From assembly GCF_024159085.1 (NCBI RefSeq), contig NZ_JAMZDE010000006.1, positions 62,001 to 126,000 of the forward strand: 64,000 nucleotides of DNA, read 5' to 3'. The first letter of the stretch is position 1; each line of letters opens with the position of its first letter. The position numbers and the translations under genes are program-made. Shown here in pieces: positions 1 to 8,986 of the stretch. The notes below the pieces were generated by a model. That model had not been told where the DNA came from. It made no database searches and saw only the letters and a list, made by a program, of their open reading frames with translations. The DNA is from Idiomarina rhizosphaerae (GTDB lineage Bacteria; Pseudomonadota; Gammaproteobacteria; Enterobacterales; Alteromonadaceae).

Positions 1-2724
1 GGTAAAGCCATGGAGACGCCGCGTGGTGCGTTCCGTCGCCTTGTTCGCAAACTCGGTAAACCCATTATTCGCAAGGCTACCTACACAGCCATGCAAATTA
101 TGGGTAAGCAGTTTGTACTGGGACGTACCATTGAGGAAGCCTTGAAAGAAAGTCGCGATAACCGTGACAAGGGCTACACTCACGCTTACGACATGCTTGG
201 CGAAGCCGCATTGACAATGAAAGATGCGGAATACTACAAGCAGCAGTACGTCAACTCAATCAAGACGATAACCAAAGAAGAATTCAATAACCCGGATGCG
301 CCGCGCCCGACAATTTCAATTAAATTGTCAGCATTGCACCCTCGTTATGAAGCATCAAATCACGAACGTGTGCTGACTGAGCTGGCCACCACTTTGACGG
401 AATTGGTCAAGCTGGCTAAAGAAGCCGACGTTGGTGTAACCATTGATGCTGAAGAAGCCGACCGCCACGAGCTTTCAATGGAGCTGTTTGAGAAAGTCTA
501 CCGCAGCGGCGTCTGTAAAGGCTGGCCACGTTTTGGTTTGGTTGTACAGGCTTACTCGAAGCGTGCACTACCAACCTTGTGCTGGATAACCGCACTCGCC
601 AAAGAGTGTGGCGATGAAATTCCTGTACGCTTGGTAAAAGGGGCTTATTGGGATAACGAAATTAAGTGGACCCAGGAAAATGGTTTGCTTGGCTACCCGG
701 TATTTACCCGTAAGTCACACAGCGATATTTCATACCTGGCCTGTGCCCGTTACTTACTGAGTGACGACACCGACGGTGCTATCTACCCGCAATTCGCGAC
801 TCACAACGCGCAAACCTTTATGGCCATTCAACAAATGAATGAGACCCATCAGCGTCGCATTGAGTATCAGCGTTTGCACGGTATGGGTGATAGCTTATAC
901 GACACCATAATGGAACAAAATCCAGGTATGGTGGTACGTATCTACGCACCGGTCGGGCCTCACAAAGATTTGTTACCGTATTTAGTTCGCCGGCTTTTAG
1001 AGAACGGTGCTAACTCGTCGTTTGTCCACAAGCTGCTAGATGCAGACACCCCGGTCAATGACTTAGTCGAGCATCCGATGAAAACCGCGTCCGGCTACGA
1101 AAAATACGCAAACAGCAAAATTCCACTTCCCTCAGAAATGTATGGGGATCGCACAAATTCATTAGGATTGAATATGAATATTCACTCACAAGCAGATGAT
1201 TTTATTGCAGCGGTTCAACAATACCGTGACAAACAATGGCAAGGCGGCCCCATCGTTGATGGGAAAACCATAGAAACCGACCACCATGTCAGTATTACCA
1301 GCCCTCAGGAAACCTCTAAGCAGGTTGGCAGTATCTACTGGGGTGATAAAAAGCTTTCGGAGCAGGCACTGAAAAGTGCGAACGCTGCCTATAAATCCTG
1401 GCGTAACGTTCCTACCGAAGAGCGGGCGAAATGCTTAGAAAACTTCGCTGACTTAATGGAAGCGAACCGTAACGAGCTTATCGCTCTGTGCTCGGTAGAA
1501 GCAGGTAAAGGCTTACAGGACGGTATCGACGAAGTTCGCGAGGCAGTTGATTTCTGTCGCTATTACGCCAATCAAGCGCGTGAACTCATGGGTGGCCCTA
1601 TTCAGTTACCGGGTCCAACAGGCGAAGACAATGAGTTATTTGTTGAAGGCCGTGGAACTTTCATCTGTATTAGCCCCTGGAACTTCCCTCTTGCGATTTT
1701 CGTGGGTCAGGTTGCAGCCGCTTTGGTTACCGGTAACTCAGTTATTGCTAAACCGGCAGAGCAAACTGGGCTTATCGCATACCGCGCAGTGCAGCTGGCT
1801 TTAGAAGCGGGTATTCCAGGTAACGTACTGCACTTTATGCCGGGCAGTGGTGCCGAAGTCGGTAGCTACCTAACCAGTCAGGAAGATATTGGCGGTGTTT
1901 GCTTCACCGGTTCAACTTATACCGCTCAGGCCATTAACCGCGCGCTAGCGGCTCGCACGGGCCCAATTGTCCCATTGGTTGCTGAAACCGGCGGACAAAA
2001 CGCTATGATGGTTGACTCCACCGCTCTGCCGGAACAGGTTGTTACCGATATCGTTGCCAGTGCCTTCCAGAGTGCAGGACAGCGCTGTTCAGCCCTGCGA
2101 GTTCTGTTCGTACAGGATGATGTCGCTGATCGTGTTCTCGACTTACTGCGTGGCGCTATGGAAGAGCTGAAAGTTGGTGATCCGCTGTTGCATGAAACCG
2201 ACGTTGGTCCAGTTATTGACGGCATTGCAAAAACCAACCTGGAACAACACATATCTGATATCCAGCAAGCTGGCCGTCTGATTGCTCGCGCGCCGCTGCC
2301 AGATTACGCTATGGGCGGTACCTTTGTTGCGCCGACAGCAATCGAAATTGACAGTATCAGCCAGTTGGTGAAAGAAAACTTCGGTCCTATTCTGCACGTT
2401 ATTCGCTTTAAAACGAGTGAAATTGACGAGGTTATCGAAAGCATCAATAACACAGGCTTTGGTTTAACTTTCGGTATTCACAGCCGTAACGAAACCTTTG
2501 CTCACGACGTGGCTAGCCGTATTGATGTGGGTAACGTCTATATTAACCGTAACCAGATAGGTGCCATTGTCGGCGTACAACCATTTGGTGGTCGAGGCAT
2601 GTCAGGTACCGGACCTAAAGCTGGTGGTCCACACTACCTTACTCGTTTTATTACCGAGAAGACGCGTAGTGATAACATTACGGCCGTTGGTGGTAACGCC
2701 ACCTTGTTGTCTTTGGACGATTAA
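1..2724 (+). CDS. putA: Bifunctional proline dehydrogenase / P5C dehydrogenase (PutA), 5' end missing
   Basis: PutA oxidises proline to glutamate in two steps, using FAD in the proline dehydrogenase half and NAD in the aldehyde dehydrogenase half. The reading frame is open back to base 1, so the ATG at position 10 is not the real start and an N-terminal piece lies outside the window. The proline dehydrogenase barrel fills roughly residues 60-390, with RLVKGAYWDNE and the Arg-rich YLVRRLLENG signature. The aldehyde dehydrogenase half has the SPWNFP motif, the general-base ETGG and the catalytic Cys in SAGQRCSALR (codon at 2086). The protein ends about 40 residues after the dehydrogenase fold, so the long C-terminal domain of trifunctional enterobacterial PutA is absent. 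A DNA-binding N-terminal domain cannot be judged here. Confidence 0.96.
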   Translation, partial: GKAMETPRGAFRRLVRKLGKPIIRKATYTAMQIMGKQFVLGRTIEEALKESRDNRDKGYTHAYDMLGEAALTMKDAEYYKQQYVNSIKTITKEEFNNPDAPRPTISIKLSALHPRYEASNHERVLTELATTLTELVKLAKEADVGVTIDAEEADRHELSMELFEKVYRSGVCKGWPRFGLVVQAYSKRALPTLCWITALAKECGDEIPVRLVKGAYWDNEIKWTQENGLLGYPVFTRKSHSDISYLACARYLLSDDTDGAIYPQFATHNAQTFMAIQQMNETHQRRIEYQRLHGMGDSLYDTIMEQNPGMVVRIYAPVGPHKDLLPYLVRRLLENGANSSFVHKLLDADTPVNDLVEHPMKTASGYEKYANSKIPLPSEMYGDRTNSLGLNMNIHSQADDFIAAVQQYRDKQWQGGPIVDGKTIETDHHVSITSPQETSKQVGSIYWGDKKLSEQALKSANAAYKSWRNVPTEERAKCLENFADLMEANRNELIALCSVEAGKGLQDGIDEVREAVDFCRYYANQARELMGGPIQLPGPTGEDNELFVEGRGTFICISPWNFPLAIFVGQVAAALVTGNSVIAKPAEQTGLIAYRAVQLALEAGIPGNVLHFMPGSGAEVGSYLTSQEDIGGVCFTGSTYTAQAINRALAARTGPIVPLVAETGGQNAMMVDSTALPEQVVTDIVASAFQSAGQRCSALRVLFVQDDVADRVLDLLRGAMEELKVGDPLLHETDVGPVIDGIAKTNLEQHISDIQQAGRLIARAPLPDYAMGGTFVAPTAIEIDSISQLVKENFGPILHVIRFKTSEIDEVIESINNTGFGLTFGIHSRNETFAHDVASRIDVGNVYINRNQIGAIVGVQPFGGRGMSGTGPKAGGPHYLTRFITEKTRSDNITAVGGNATLLSLDD

Positions 2725-2740
2725 AGACCAGCAAGAGACA

Positions 2741-2770
2741 AAAAAGCCAGCGAGAAATCGCTGGCTTTTT
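2741..2770. terminator. Bidirectional intrinsic terminator between putA and the acyl-CoA dehydrogenase operon
   Basis: A perfect 13-bp inverted repeat (AAAAAGCCAGCGA / TCGCTGGCTTTTT) with a GAAA loop lies between two convergent genes. T-runs on both strands make it usable from either side. Confidence 0.92.
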
Positions 2771-2773
2771 ACT

Positions 2774-3223
2774 TTATTCTTCGTTTATTTCTTCGTAACG
2801 TTTTAGCTCTATCTGGTAATTTTCCAGTTGCTGCCTGAGGCTGTCATTTAAAACGACAATAATTTCCTGCCTGCGCCCTTTTTCATCAACAAAACTCAAA
2901 CCGGCTAAATCCTTTTCATACTGCTGCAATACCGGCGGGCTTTCCAACTGGTAAGTTCTGGGAGGTAAAATTAAGCGCTTTTCCGTTAGCTCAAGGCCTT
3001 TATAAAACGCGGCTGGTTGCAATGGCCTGAACTTCACTACAATTGCCATAATAATAGCCATGGTCAATAGTGCGCCTGTAACGATAATCCACAAGGGAAC
3101 CGCATCGCCGATGTAAATTGCCATCCATATCGCTAAAAAGAAGCCGCCCCAGGCCTGGGGACGGCGACTATCACGATAAAACGTCAGTGCATTGCTTTCT
3201 TTTTTTTCGTTTTTAGAATTCAT
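2774..3223 (-). CDS. Small two-helix membrane protein of unknown function, coupled to the acyl-CoA dehydrogenase
   Basis: I do not recognise this 149-residue protein. It has a charged N-terminus, two hydrophobic helices at about residues 26-38 and 43-64, and a soluble C-terminal part of about 85 residues that is rich in Gln, Glu and Leu and ends in an acidic tail. The ATG at 3223 is chosen because it sits 11 bases inside the end of the upstream acyl-CoA dehydrogenase, typical of translational coupling. A longer frame reaching back to 3256 would overlap far more. Its position suggests a membrane partner of fatty-acid oxidation, but that is inference only. Confidence 0.7.
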   Translation of the reverse strand: MNSKNEKKESNALTFYRDSRRPQAWGGFFLAIWMAIYIGDAVPLWIIVTGALLTMAIIMAIVVKFRPLQPAAFYKGLELTEKRLILPPRTYQLESPPVLQQYEKDLAGLSFVDEKGRRQEIIVVLNDSLRQQLENYQIELKRYEEINEE

Positions 3224-4997
3224 CGTCACTATGTAAGTAAAGGCTTTCACTACCATCTTTTATCGCAGCTGCCAGGCTATGAATGCGAGGCAAAATGCGG
3301 GCAAAATAGAAGCGTGCCGTTTTTGCTTTAGTTGCAAGGTATGGCTTGTCGTTTAACAGTGGTTCTGCGGCTATTGCCATTTTTAACCACAGGTAAGCGT
3401 ACGAAACATAACCTACCAGATGCAGATACTCAACCGCCACACTGTTCACTAAGTTCTCATCACCAGCCGCTTTTTGCAGTACTTCCTCACTGACACCATT
3501 GAGGATATTCAGCGCCTGCTGCAATTGCTCACGCTGCTTTATCCATTCATTGCCAGTAGCGCTTTCATCCAGAAAGCTCTGAATTTCTTCGTTAAACGGC
3601 TGCAGTAGCTGGCCTTGTGAACCAAAAACTTTACGACCCAGCAAGTCCAGAGCCTGAATACCATTAGTGCCTTCGTATATTTGAGCGATACGCGTATCGC
3701 GAACCAGCTGTTCCTGGCCCCATTCTCTGACATAACCATGCCCGCCAAAAACCTGTTGGCCATGAATGGTCGACTCCAGTCCGGTGTCGGTTAAAAACGC
3801 TTTCGCAACAGGCGTCAATAAAGCCACCATGGCATCGGCTTTTTGTCTAACCTTGTCATCCCCGGCGTATTTTGAACGATCGAGCTGCTGCCCCACCCAG
3901 GTCGAAAACGCGCGACCACCTTCGGTCAAAGACTTCATGGTCAGCAACATACGGCGCACATCGCCGTGCACTAAAATTGAGTCAGCTTCAGCACTGTCGT
4001 TACGAGTTGCTTTTGCACCACGGCCCTGAATACGATCTTTAGCGTATTCCAGAGCATTCTGATACGAACGCTCTGCTGCGCCCAGCCCCTGAATACCAAC
4101 GCCTAATCGCTCATAGTTCATCATGGTAAACATAGCAGGCAAACCTCGATGAGGCTCACCCACCAGCCAGGCCTTTGCACCATCAAAATTCATCACACAG
4201 GTTGCTGACGCGTGAATACCCATTTTGTGTTCAATAGAACCGCAGCTAACATTGTTGCGTTCGGTCAGGTTACCCTGCTCGTCGGATAAAAACTTAGGCA
4301 CAACAAACAACGAAATACCTTTTGTACCCGCCGGTGCATTAGGCAGTTTAGCAAGCACCAGATGTACAATATTGTCGGTTAAGTCGTGCTCACCGCCGGT
4401 AATAAATATTTTGGTACCGCTAAGCGAAAAACTGCCATCCTGCGCAGGAATAGCCTTGCTACGAATAATGCCTAAATCCGTTCCGGCATGCGGTTCGGTC
4501 AGGCACATGGTGCCTGTCCATTCACCCGATACCATACGTGGTAAGTAATGATTTTTTAGTTCTTCGCTACCATGCGAGTTAATTGCCATGATAGCGCCGG
4601 AGGTTAGGCCCGGATAAAGAGAAAAGGCTATGTCCGCGCTGCAAAGCATTTCTTCGTATTGAGCAGATAAAGATTTAGGCAGACCCATACCGCCAAAATC
4701 GGGATTTGCCGTTACACCAACCCAGCCACCTTCAGCCAGCTGGCGAAAATTCTCTTTATAGCCTTTAGGTGTTGTCACCTCCCCGTCCTTAAACTTAACA
4801 CCTTCTTCATCCGCTTCACGGGCTATAGGCGCGACCAAGTTTTCCGCAACTTTTGCACCTTCATCAAGAATAGCGCCAGCGGTTTCAACGTCCATCATGT
4901 CGGCAAGTTCCGGAGTCTGCTGCCAGTCATCAGCAACGCGGAATACATCATGCAATACAAAATCCATGTCGTCGCGGGGAGCTCTGTAGTCAGCCAT
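3213..4997 (-). CDS. Acyl-CoA dehydrogenase, long DmdC/FadE-like type
   Basis: This FAD enzyme introduces a trans-2 double bond into an acyl-CoA, passing electrons to ETF. At 594 residues it belongs to the longer branch with an extra C-terminal domain, which includes 3-methylmercaptopropionyl-CoA dehydrogenases (DmdC) and many uncharacterised fatty acyl-CoA dehydrogenases. Visible marks are the flavin-binding CLTEPHAGTD segment, the MGIHAS loop, GGHGYVREWG, and the catalytic base Glu442 in QIYEGTNG. The C-terminal 120 residues form the extra helical domain. It is first in a two-gene operon with the small membrane protein. The promoter and a palindromic operator lie at 5041-5099. Substrate chain length cannot be read from the sequence; DMSP breakdown is possible but unsupported, since no other dmd gene is near. 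Confidence 0.9.
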   Translation of the reverse strand: MADYRAPRDDMDFVLHDVFRVADDWQQTPELADMMDVETAGAILDEGAKVAENLVAPIAREADEEGVKFKDGEVTTPKGYKENFRQLAEGGWVGVTANPDFGGMGLPKSLSAQYEEMLCSADIAFSLYPGLTSGAIMAINSHGSEELKNHYLPRMVSGEWTGTMCLTEPHAGTDLGIIRSKAIPAQDGSFSLSGTKIFITGGEHDLTDNIVHLVLAKLPNAPAGTKGISLFVVPKFLSDEQGNLTERNNVSCGSIEHKMGIHASATCVMNFDGAKAWLVGEPHRGLPAMFTMMNYERLGVGIQGLGAAERSYQNALEYAKDRIQGRGAKATRNDSAEADSILVHGDVRRMLLTMKSLTEGGRAFSTWVGQQLDRSKYAGDDKVRQKADAMVALLTPVAKAFLTDTGLESTIHGQQVFGGHGYVREWGQEQLVRDTRIAQIYEGTNGIQALDLLGRKVFGSQGQLLQPFNEEIQSFLDESATGNEWIKQREQLQQALNILNGVSEEVLQKAAGDENLVNSVAVEYLHLVGYVSYAYLWLKMAIAAEPLLNDKPYLATKAKTARFYFARILPRIHSLAAAIKDGSESLYLHSDDEF

Positions 4998-5040
4998 ATC
5001 ATTACCTCTTGTAGAAATTACAAAGCGTTCAAACTAATAA

Positions 5041-5058
5041 TTTAAACGCCTGTTTAAA
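5041..5058 (-). promoter_or_regulatory. Perfect palindromic operator, PsrA/FadR-like, upstream of the acyl-CoA dehydrogenase
   Basis: The arms TTTAAAC and GTTTAAA are separated by four bases. The layout AAAC-N4-GTTT resembles the motif bound by PsrA, the TetR-family fatty-acid regulator of gammaproteobacteria. It sits just downstream of the predicted -10 box, where a repressor would block transcription. Assignment to PsrA is inference. Confidence 0.5.
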
Positions 5059-5070
5059 CTTTATCGCACA

Positions 5071-5099
5071 AGAGTATGAATCCCTTTGCAGGATGTCAA
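5071..5099 (-). promoter_or_regulatory. Sigma70-type promoter of the acyl-CoA dehydrogenase operon
   Basis: On the minus strand a perfect TTGACA (5099-5094) is followed after 17 bases by TACTCT (5076-5071). The predicted start of transcription is near 5064, about 65 bases upstream of the ATG at 4997. Confidence 0.6.
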
Positions 5100-5105
5100 T
5101 AATTT

Positions 5106-5816
5106 CTATGGTTGCCAGTCTTCTAAAGCTGGCTGGGAGAATGCCTGTGAGTCTTTAACCAAAACCACCTTTTGCGGCTCTATTCGCAATATTGTCAGCT
5201 GATTTAACGCGTCGCCCTCGTACAGTCTCTGGCCATTCAGTTCAATCCACCGCTGCGACGCGCTGGAACGATACATGTGGCTGTCATAACTAAAGGCTGG
5301 TATTTGGCTCTGAAACGAGCGTGAAAGTTCACTTAATGAGGGTATCACACTTGTATCGCCTCTATTATCATCGCTACTACTGGTATCATTCACTGCCGCT
5401 TCAAAGCGCTGCAACAAGTCTGGCGAAACAGTCGAGAGATCCAGCGCTTGCCGCTGCGACCTCGCTTGTCCAGTTGGCTCCGATTCTAACGATTGCTGTT
5501 GACCACCGCTTTGCGTTACTTCAGGCTCTTCCTCCGGAGCGGGTTCGGGTTCAGCTTCCCATTCAACCAATTCAATACTGGCGGTTTCCCCCCACCGGAA
5601 ACCTTCCGCTTCAGGACCTTGAGACTGGTTTGTTTCACCAAGCCAAACAGCTCCGGCAGAGCCCAGCACTGCGCCGAGAATAAGCGCCAAAGGCCAAAGT
5701 AACCAACTCCAGCTACGGCTATGTTTATCGTTAGCCATAAGCGAGGCATCGAGCACCGAGGTTTGTTTTAATAATGGCGACTGTTGTTGCTTTAACGCTT
5801 TTAATAAGGATGACAT
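5106..5816 (-). CDS. gspB: General secretion pathway protein B (GspB/ExeB-like)
   Basis: GspB forms an inner-membrane complex with GspA that helps the type II secretin pass through the peptidoglycan and assemble. The 236-residue protein has a short cytoplasmic start with MSSLLKAL, one transmembrane helix around residues 38-60, a long periplasmic linker rich in Glu, Pro and Gln, and a conserved C-terminal domain from about residue 185 (QRWIELNGQRLYEGD) typical of the family. It follows gspA by 12 bases on the same strand. No other gsp genes are in the window, so the secretin and core apparatus must be elsewhere. Confidence 0.85.
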   Translation of the reverse strand: MSSLLKALKQQQSPLLKQTSVLDASLMANDKHSRSWSWLLWPLALILGAVLGSAGAVWLGETNQSQGPEAEGFRWGETASIELVEWEAEPEPAPEEEPEVTQSGGQQQSLESEPTGQARSQRQALDLSTVSPDLLQRFEAAVNDTSSSDDNRGDTSVIPSLSELSRSFQSQIPAFSYDSHMYRSSASQRWIELNGQRLYEGDALNQLTILRIEPQKVVLVKDSQAFSQPALEDWQP

Positions 5817-5828
5817 TACTTGCTCTCT

Positions 5829-7247
5829 TTACTCGCTTTCTTTACCCAATCGGGGCCCAAAGTCAGACGCGCGTGATGCCAGCCATGCCATTGTCGCTTC
5901 ATCCAGCTTTCCGGTTACCCGCAGCCCCTGGCTTTTTTGCAGTGCTTTAAATTGTTCAGCCGATGACTGACTTTCCCATTCAGGACTCAAGTGTTTTGCC
6001 ATCTGTTCACGAACCCACTGTTGATGTGCGTCGCCGTTTTCAGCCAACGGCTGTTGATACAAAATAAGAAAAGCACCGTTCCAGCCATTAGTATCTATCG
6101 CCGTACCATCGGTTATTAAATCGGCGCTTTTATTTCGCTTATAAAGCAATGCCGGATAGTTAATGCTGCGCAGCTGCTGCAGGCTCTGGTTTAACTCAAG
6201 GCAAGCGAGATCATATTGTTCTACCCACTGACAAAAATCCGCATCTACCGGCGGTTCAGGCAAGCCCCAGACACTAGCCAGCTCCTTTGCGGCCTGATAT
6301 TGACTGCTGGTAGCATCATCCGACGGTCTTTCCGTATTGTTAATTAGGGTGTAACTGCCAATAGCGCTGGCGACAAGAAGCACAAAAGCCCCCGTCCAGC
6401 GCCATAAAGCCGAGTGTGGCTGCCGATTTCTGCTATCGGTAGTGCCATTCAGTTCAATATGCGCTTGCTGTATATGCCTTGGCAACACTTCGCTACTGGA
6501 TTCCGTATAAGCGGCCAGCAATGCCCGGTCACAATAAAGGTTTAATAAACGGGGAATGCCCTGAGTTAACTGATGTGCCTTCCGCCCTGCAGCTGAACTA
6601 AATAACGGACGGTTTGCGCCAGCCACCTGCAGGCGATAAGCAATGTAGCGTTGCGTATCCTGCTCGGTCAGCGGCAAAATATGATACCGGGCGGTAATAC
6701 GCTGTGCCAGTTGACGAAGCTCCTGCCGACGCAGTAAGTCCTGTAATTCCGGCTGACCAATGAGAATGACCCGAAGTAATTTACGATCATGAGTTTCTAA
6801 GTTGGTCAGTAACCTCAGCTGCTCCAGAACCTGTGGTCGCAGATGCTGAGCTTCATCAATAAGCACCACACACTGGCGACCATCATCATTGGCTTTCAGA
6901 AAAAACTGGCTGAGCTTATCGGTCAGTGTTTTGCGGGTCGCGGAGCGTTTTTGATAACGGATACCAAATTCATCGCACAGGCTGGCAAGCAGTTCATCTT
7001 CATTCAACATCGGGTTGAGGATGAACGCAGTTTCTGTTGATTCAGGCAACTGCTCCAGTAACGCTCTGGAGACTGTGGTTTTACCGGTGCCCACTTCCCC
7101 GGTTAACAGAATAAAGCCGCCACTGCCTTGCAGCCCTTGCGTCAGGTGTGCCAACGCCTCCTGATGCCGCTCACTCAAATAAAGGTAATTCGGGTCCGGA
7201 GCAATAGAAAACGGCTCTGCCTGAAGACCAAAATAGTTTTGATACAT
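5829..7247 (-). CDS. gspA: General secretion pathway ATPase A (GspA/ExeA-like)
   Basis: GspA is an inner-membrane AAA ATPase that, with GspB, remodels or binds peptidoglycan during secretin assembly. Residues 1-270 hold the ATPase with Walker A GEVGTGKTT and Walker B CVVLIDEAQ. A single transmembrane helix follows at about 285-305 (WTGAFVLLVASAIGSY). The periplasmic part ends in a peptidoglycan-binding type 1 domain near residues 425-460 (FKALQKSQGL through LDEATMAWLA). The 472-residue length is a little shorter than Aeromonas ExeA but keeps every domain. It is divergent from cca, with about 110 bases between them, and begins the gspAB operon. Confidence 0.9.
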   Translation of the reverse strand: MYQNYFGLQAEPFSIAPDPNYLYLSERHQEALAHLTQGLQGSGGFILLTGEVGTGKTTVSRALLEQLPESTETAFILNPMLNEDELLASLCDEFGIRYQKRSATRKTLTDKLSQFFLKANDDGRQCVVLIDEAQHLRPQVLEQLRLLTNLETHDRKLLRVILIGQPELQDLLRRQELRQLAQRITARYHILPLTEQDTQRYIAYRLQVAGANRPLFSSAAGRKAHQLTQGIPRLLNLYCDRALLAAYTESSSEVLPRHIQQAHIELNGTTDSRNRQPHSALWRWTGAFVLLVASAIGSYTLINNTERPSDDATSSQYQAAKELASVWGLPEPPVDADFCQWVEQYDLACLELNQSLQQLRSINYPALLYKRNKSADLITDGTAIDTNGWNGAFLILYQQPLAENGDAHQQWVREQMAKHLSPEWESQSSAEQFKALQKSQGLRVTGKLDEATMAWLASRASDFGPRLGKESE

Positions 7248-7356
7248 ATCGGTCCGCTACTGTGCTGATAGTATTATTTGTTCAACAGTGTAACGACTTG
7301 CTTGCACATCGACCAGTGATTCGACATGATCATGCCAAACAAAGTTGAGGTGAACA

Positions 7357-8469
7357 GTGGACGTATACTTAGTCGGCGGCGCAGTACGCGATAAACTCCT
7401 AAAATTACCCGTGCACGAACGTGACTGGGTAGTGGTAGGTTCCCGTGCAGAAGACTTGCTCAAGCAGGGGTTCCAGCAAGTTGGTAAAGACTTCCCGGTA
7501 TTCCTGCACCCCAGTACCCGTGAAGAATACGCGTTGGCCCGTACAGAGAGAAAGTCCGGCAAAGGCCACACCAGCTTTGACGTTTTTGCCTCCCCCGATG
7601 TAACTCTGGAGGATGATTTAGCCCGTAGAGATCTTACTATTAACGCCATTGCGCAAAGTGAGGACGGTGAAATAGTCGATCCATACAATGGCGTTCAAGA
7701 TATTAAAGAGCGCAAGTTACGCCACGTTTCTGAGGCTTTTACTGAGGACCCGCTACGGGTATTAAGAGTGGCACGCTTTGCCGCACGTTTTGCCCACTTA
7801 GGTTTTACCGTGGCCGATGAAACTCTGCAACTGCTGCAAGAAATGTCTGCCAGCCAGGAGCTCAGTCACTTAGTCCCGGAGCGGGTCTGGCGGGAATGGG
7901 AGAAGTCGCTGGTAACCCAGACACCAACCGTTTTTTTAACTCTGCTTAAAGACATACAGGGGCTTTCTCAGGTGTTGCCCGGAATAACCGCCGATGATTC
8001 ACAATTGCAGCGTTTGCAAAGAACATCGACTTACTCCGATTCGGCGACACTGAGATTTGCCAGCTTGTTTATAGAGCAGACAACCCCTGAGAGCCTGAAG
8101 CAGTTCTGTCGGCAACTGGCTATTCCGAATCACTACCGTGACTGCGCTTTGCTGGCTAGAAATCATGAGGATTTTATTACTTCACCGGAGCTCCCCGAAA
8201 AAGTCCAACTGGCAGCAATACTGAAACAAATTGACTACTGGCGTCGTCCCGAAAAGCTCGAGCAATTACTGCAGTTAAGGCAAGCTGAATATAGTGAATC
8301 TACGCAACAGCAAAGTATCGCTGTTCAGCATAAAAAGTTACGTTCGGGGGCAGAACAAGCAGCAGCGCTTAATGCTGAGACTTTGCAGCAACAGGGCTTT
8401 ACCGGTAAAGCCCTGGGCGATGCCTTACGCGAACAGCGTGAGCAGATACTTGCTGAAGCATTGAATTAG
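7357..8469 (+). CDS. cca: tRNA CCA nucleotidyltransferase, short form without a clear HD domain
   Basis: Cca adds or repairs the 3' CCA end of tRNAs. The GTG start at 7357 is supported by GAGG six bases upstream and by alignment of [11 protein letters not shown] with the start of known enzymes. The class II head and neck are present: [27 protein letters not shown] and the [15 protein letters not shown] block. Two things are odd. The metal-binding pair, usually Asp-x-Asp in KDRDWVVVG, reads Glu-Arg-Asp here (HERDWVVVG, residues 21-23). The protein is only 370 residues, and the HD phosphohydrolase region of the roughly 410-residue enterobacterial enzyme is not recognisable. It should still add CCA, but the phosphatase/phosphodiesterase side activities are probably absent. 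Confidence 0.93.
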   Translation: MDVYLVGGAVRDKLLKLPVHERDWVVVGSRAEDLLKQGFQQVGKDFPVFLHPSTREEYALARTERKSGKGHTSFDVFASPDVTLEDDLARRDLTINAIAQSEDGEIVDPYNGVQDIKERKLRHVSEAFTEDPLRVLRVARFAARFAHLGFTVADETLQLLQEMSASQELSHLVPERVWREWEKSLVTQTPTVFLTLLKDIQGLSQVLPGITADDSQLQRLQRTSTYSDSATLRFASLFIEQTTPESLKQFCRQLAIPNHYRDCALLARNHEDFITSPELPEKVQLAAILKQIDYWRRPEKLEQLLQLRQAEYSESTQQQSIAVQHKKLRSGAEQAAALNAETLQQQGFTGKALGDALREQREQILAEALN

Positions 8470-8975
8470 TCATCCAGCCAATGAGTATCACTAATCGGCT
8501 CTAATTGTTGCGGCGAGTCTTTATGGGTCTGCTGGTATTGTTCCCACAACTGCTGGTAACTTACATTTAAAAGCGGATGCAGACGGCTTCCGACAATTTC
8601 AGCCAGCGGCCAGAGCACAAAAGCATTTTCAAGAATTTCGCCACGGGGTAACTGCGGCTGTTGCTCCCGAATGACGTCATCATACAACAATACATCAATG
8701 TCTAATGTTCGCGGACTGAACTTGGCACTGCCCGGAATCCTTCCGTTTTCCTGCTCAATGCGCTTACATTCAGCCAGAACTTCGGTAACAGAAAGGTCAG
8801 TTTCTACTTCGACCACCAGGTTGTAAAAATCACTGCCGGAAAACCCCACCGAGGCACTGCAAAAAATTCTGGAGCGTTGCTGCCAGGTAAAGCTCTTTGC
8901 AATGGCTTTCAGCCCTGCCCGAATGTGCTTTTCACGATCCGTATTAGAGCCTATTCCGAAAAAAACTTGCGCCAC
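8466..8975 (-). CDS. folK: HPPK, 6-hydroxymethyl-7,8-dihydropterin pyrophosphokinase
   Basis: FolK transfers pyrophosphate from ATP to 6-hydroxymethyldihydropterin, a step of folate synthesis. The 169-residue protein starts with the family signature [11 protein letters not shown] and carries the [13 protein letters not shown] block that binds magnesium and pterin. The gene lies 11 bases behind folB on the same strand, so the two folate steps are co-transcribed. Its stop overlaps the end of convergent cca by four bases. Confidence 0.95.
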   Translation of the reverse strand: MAQVFFGIGSNTDREKHIRAGLKAIAKSFTWQQRSRIFCSASVGFSGSDFYNLVVEVETDLSVTEVLAECKRIEQENGRIPGSAKFSPRTLDIDVLLYDDVIREQQPQLPRGEILENAFVLWPLAEIVGSRLHPLLNVSYQQLWEQYQQTHKDSPQQLEPISDTHWLDD

Positions 8976-8986
8976 AACTTATCCTC

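Noticed and set aside
10-12. ATG at position 10 as the putA start
   Set aside because: The frame is open to base 1 and the product would lack conserved N-terminal parts of proline dehydrogenase; the gene is cut by the window edge.
1926-2397. Two minus-strand open frames inside putA
   Set aside because: Both lie opposite the conserved aldehyde dehydrogenase domain and look like codon-bias shadows.
5106-7247. gspA-gspB as part of a full secretion island
   Set aside because: Neighbours are acyl-CoA dehydrogenase and cca; no other type II secretion gene is present, and gspAB commonly stands apart.
7257-7688. Minus-strand open frame over the start of cca
   Set aside because: It is antisense to a clearly conserved enzyme, and has no recognisable domain or ribosome site.
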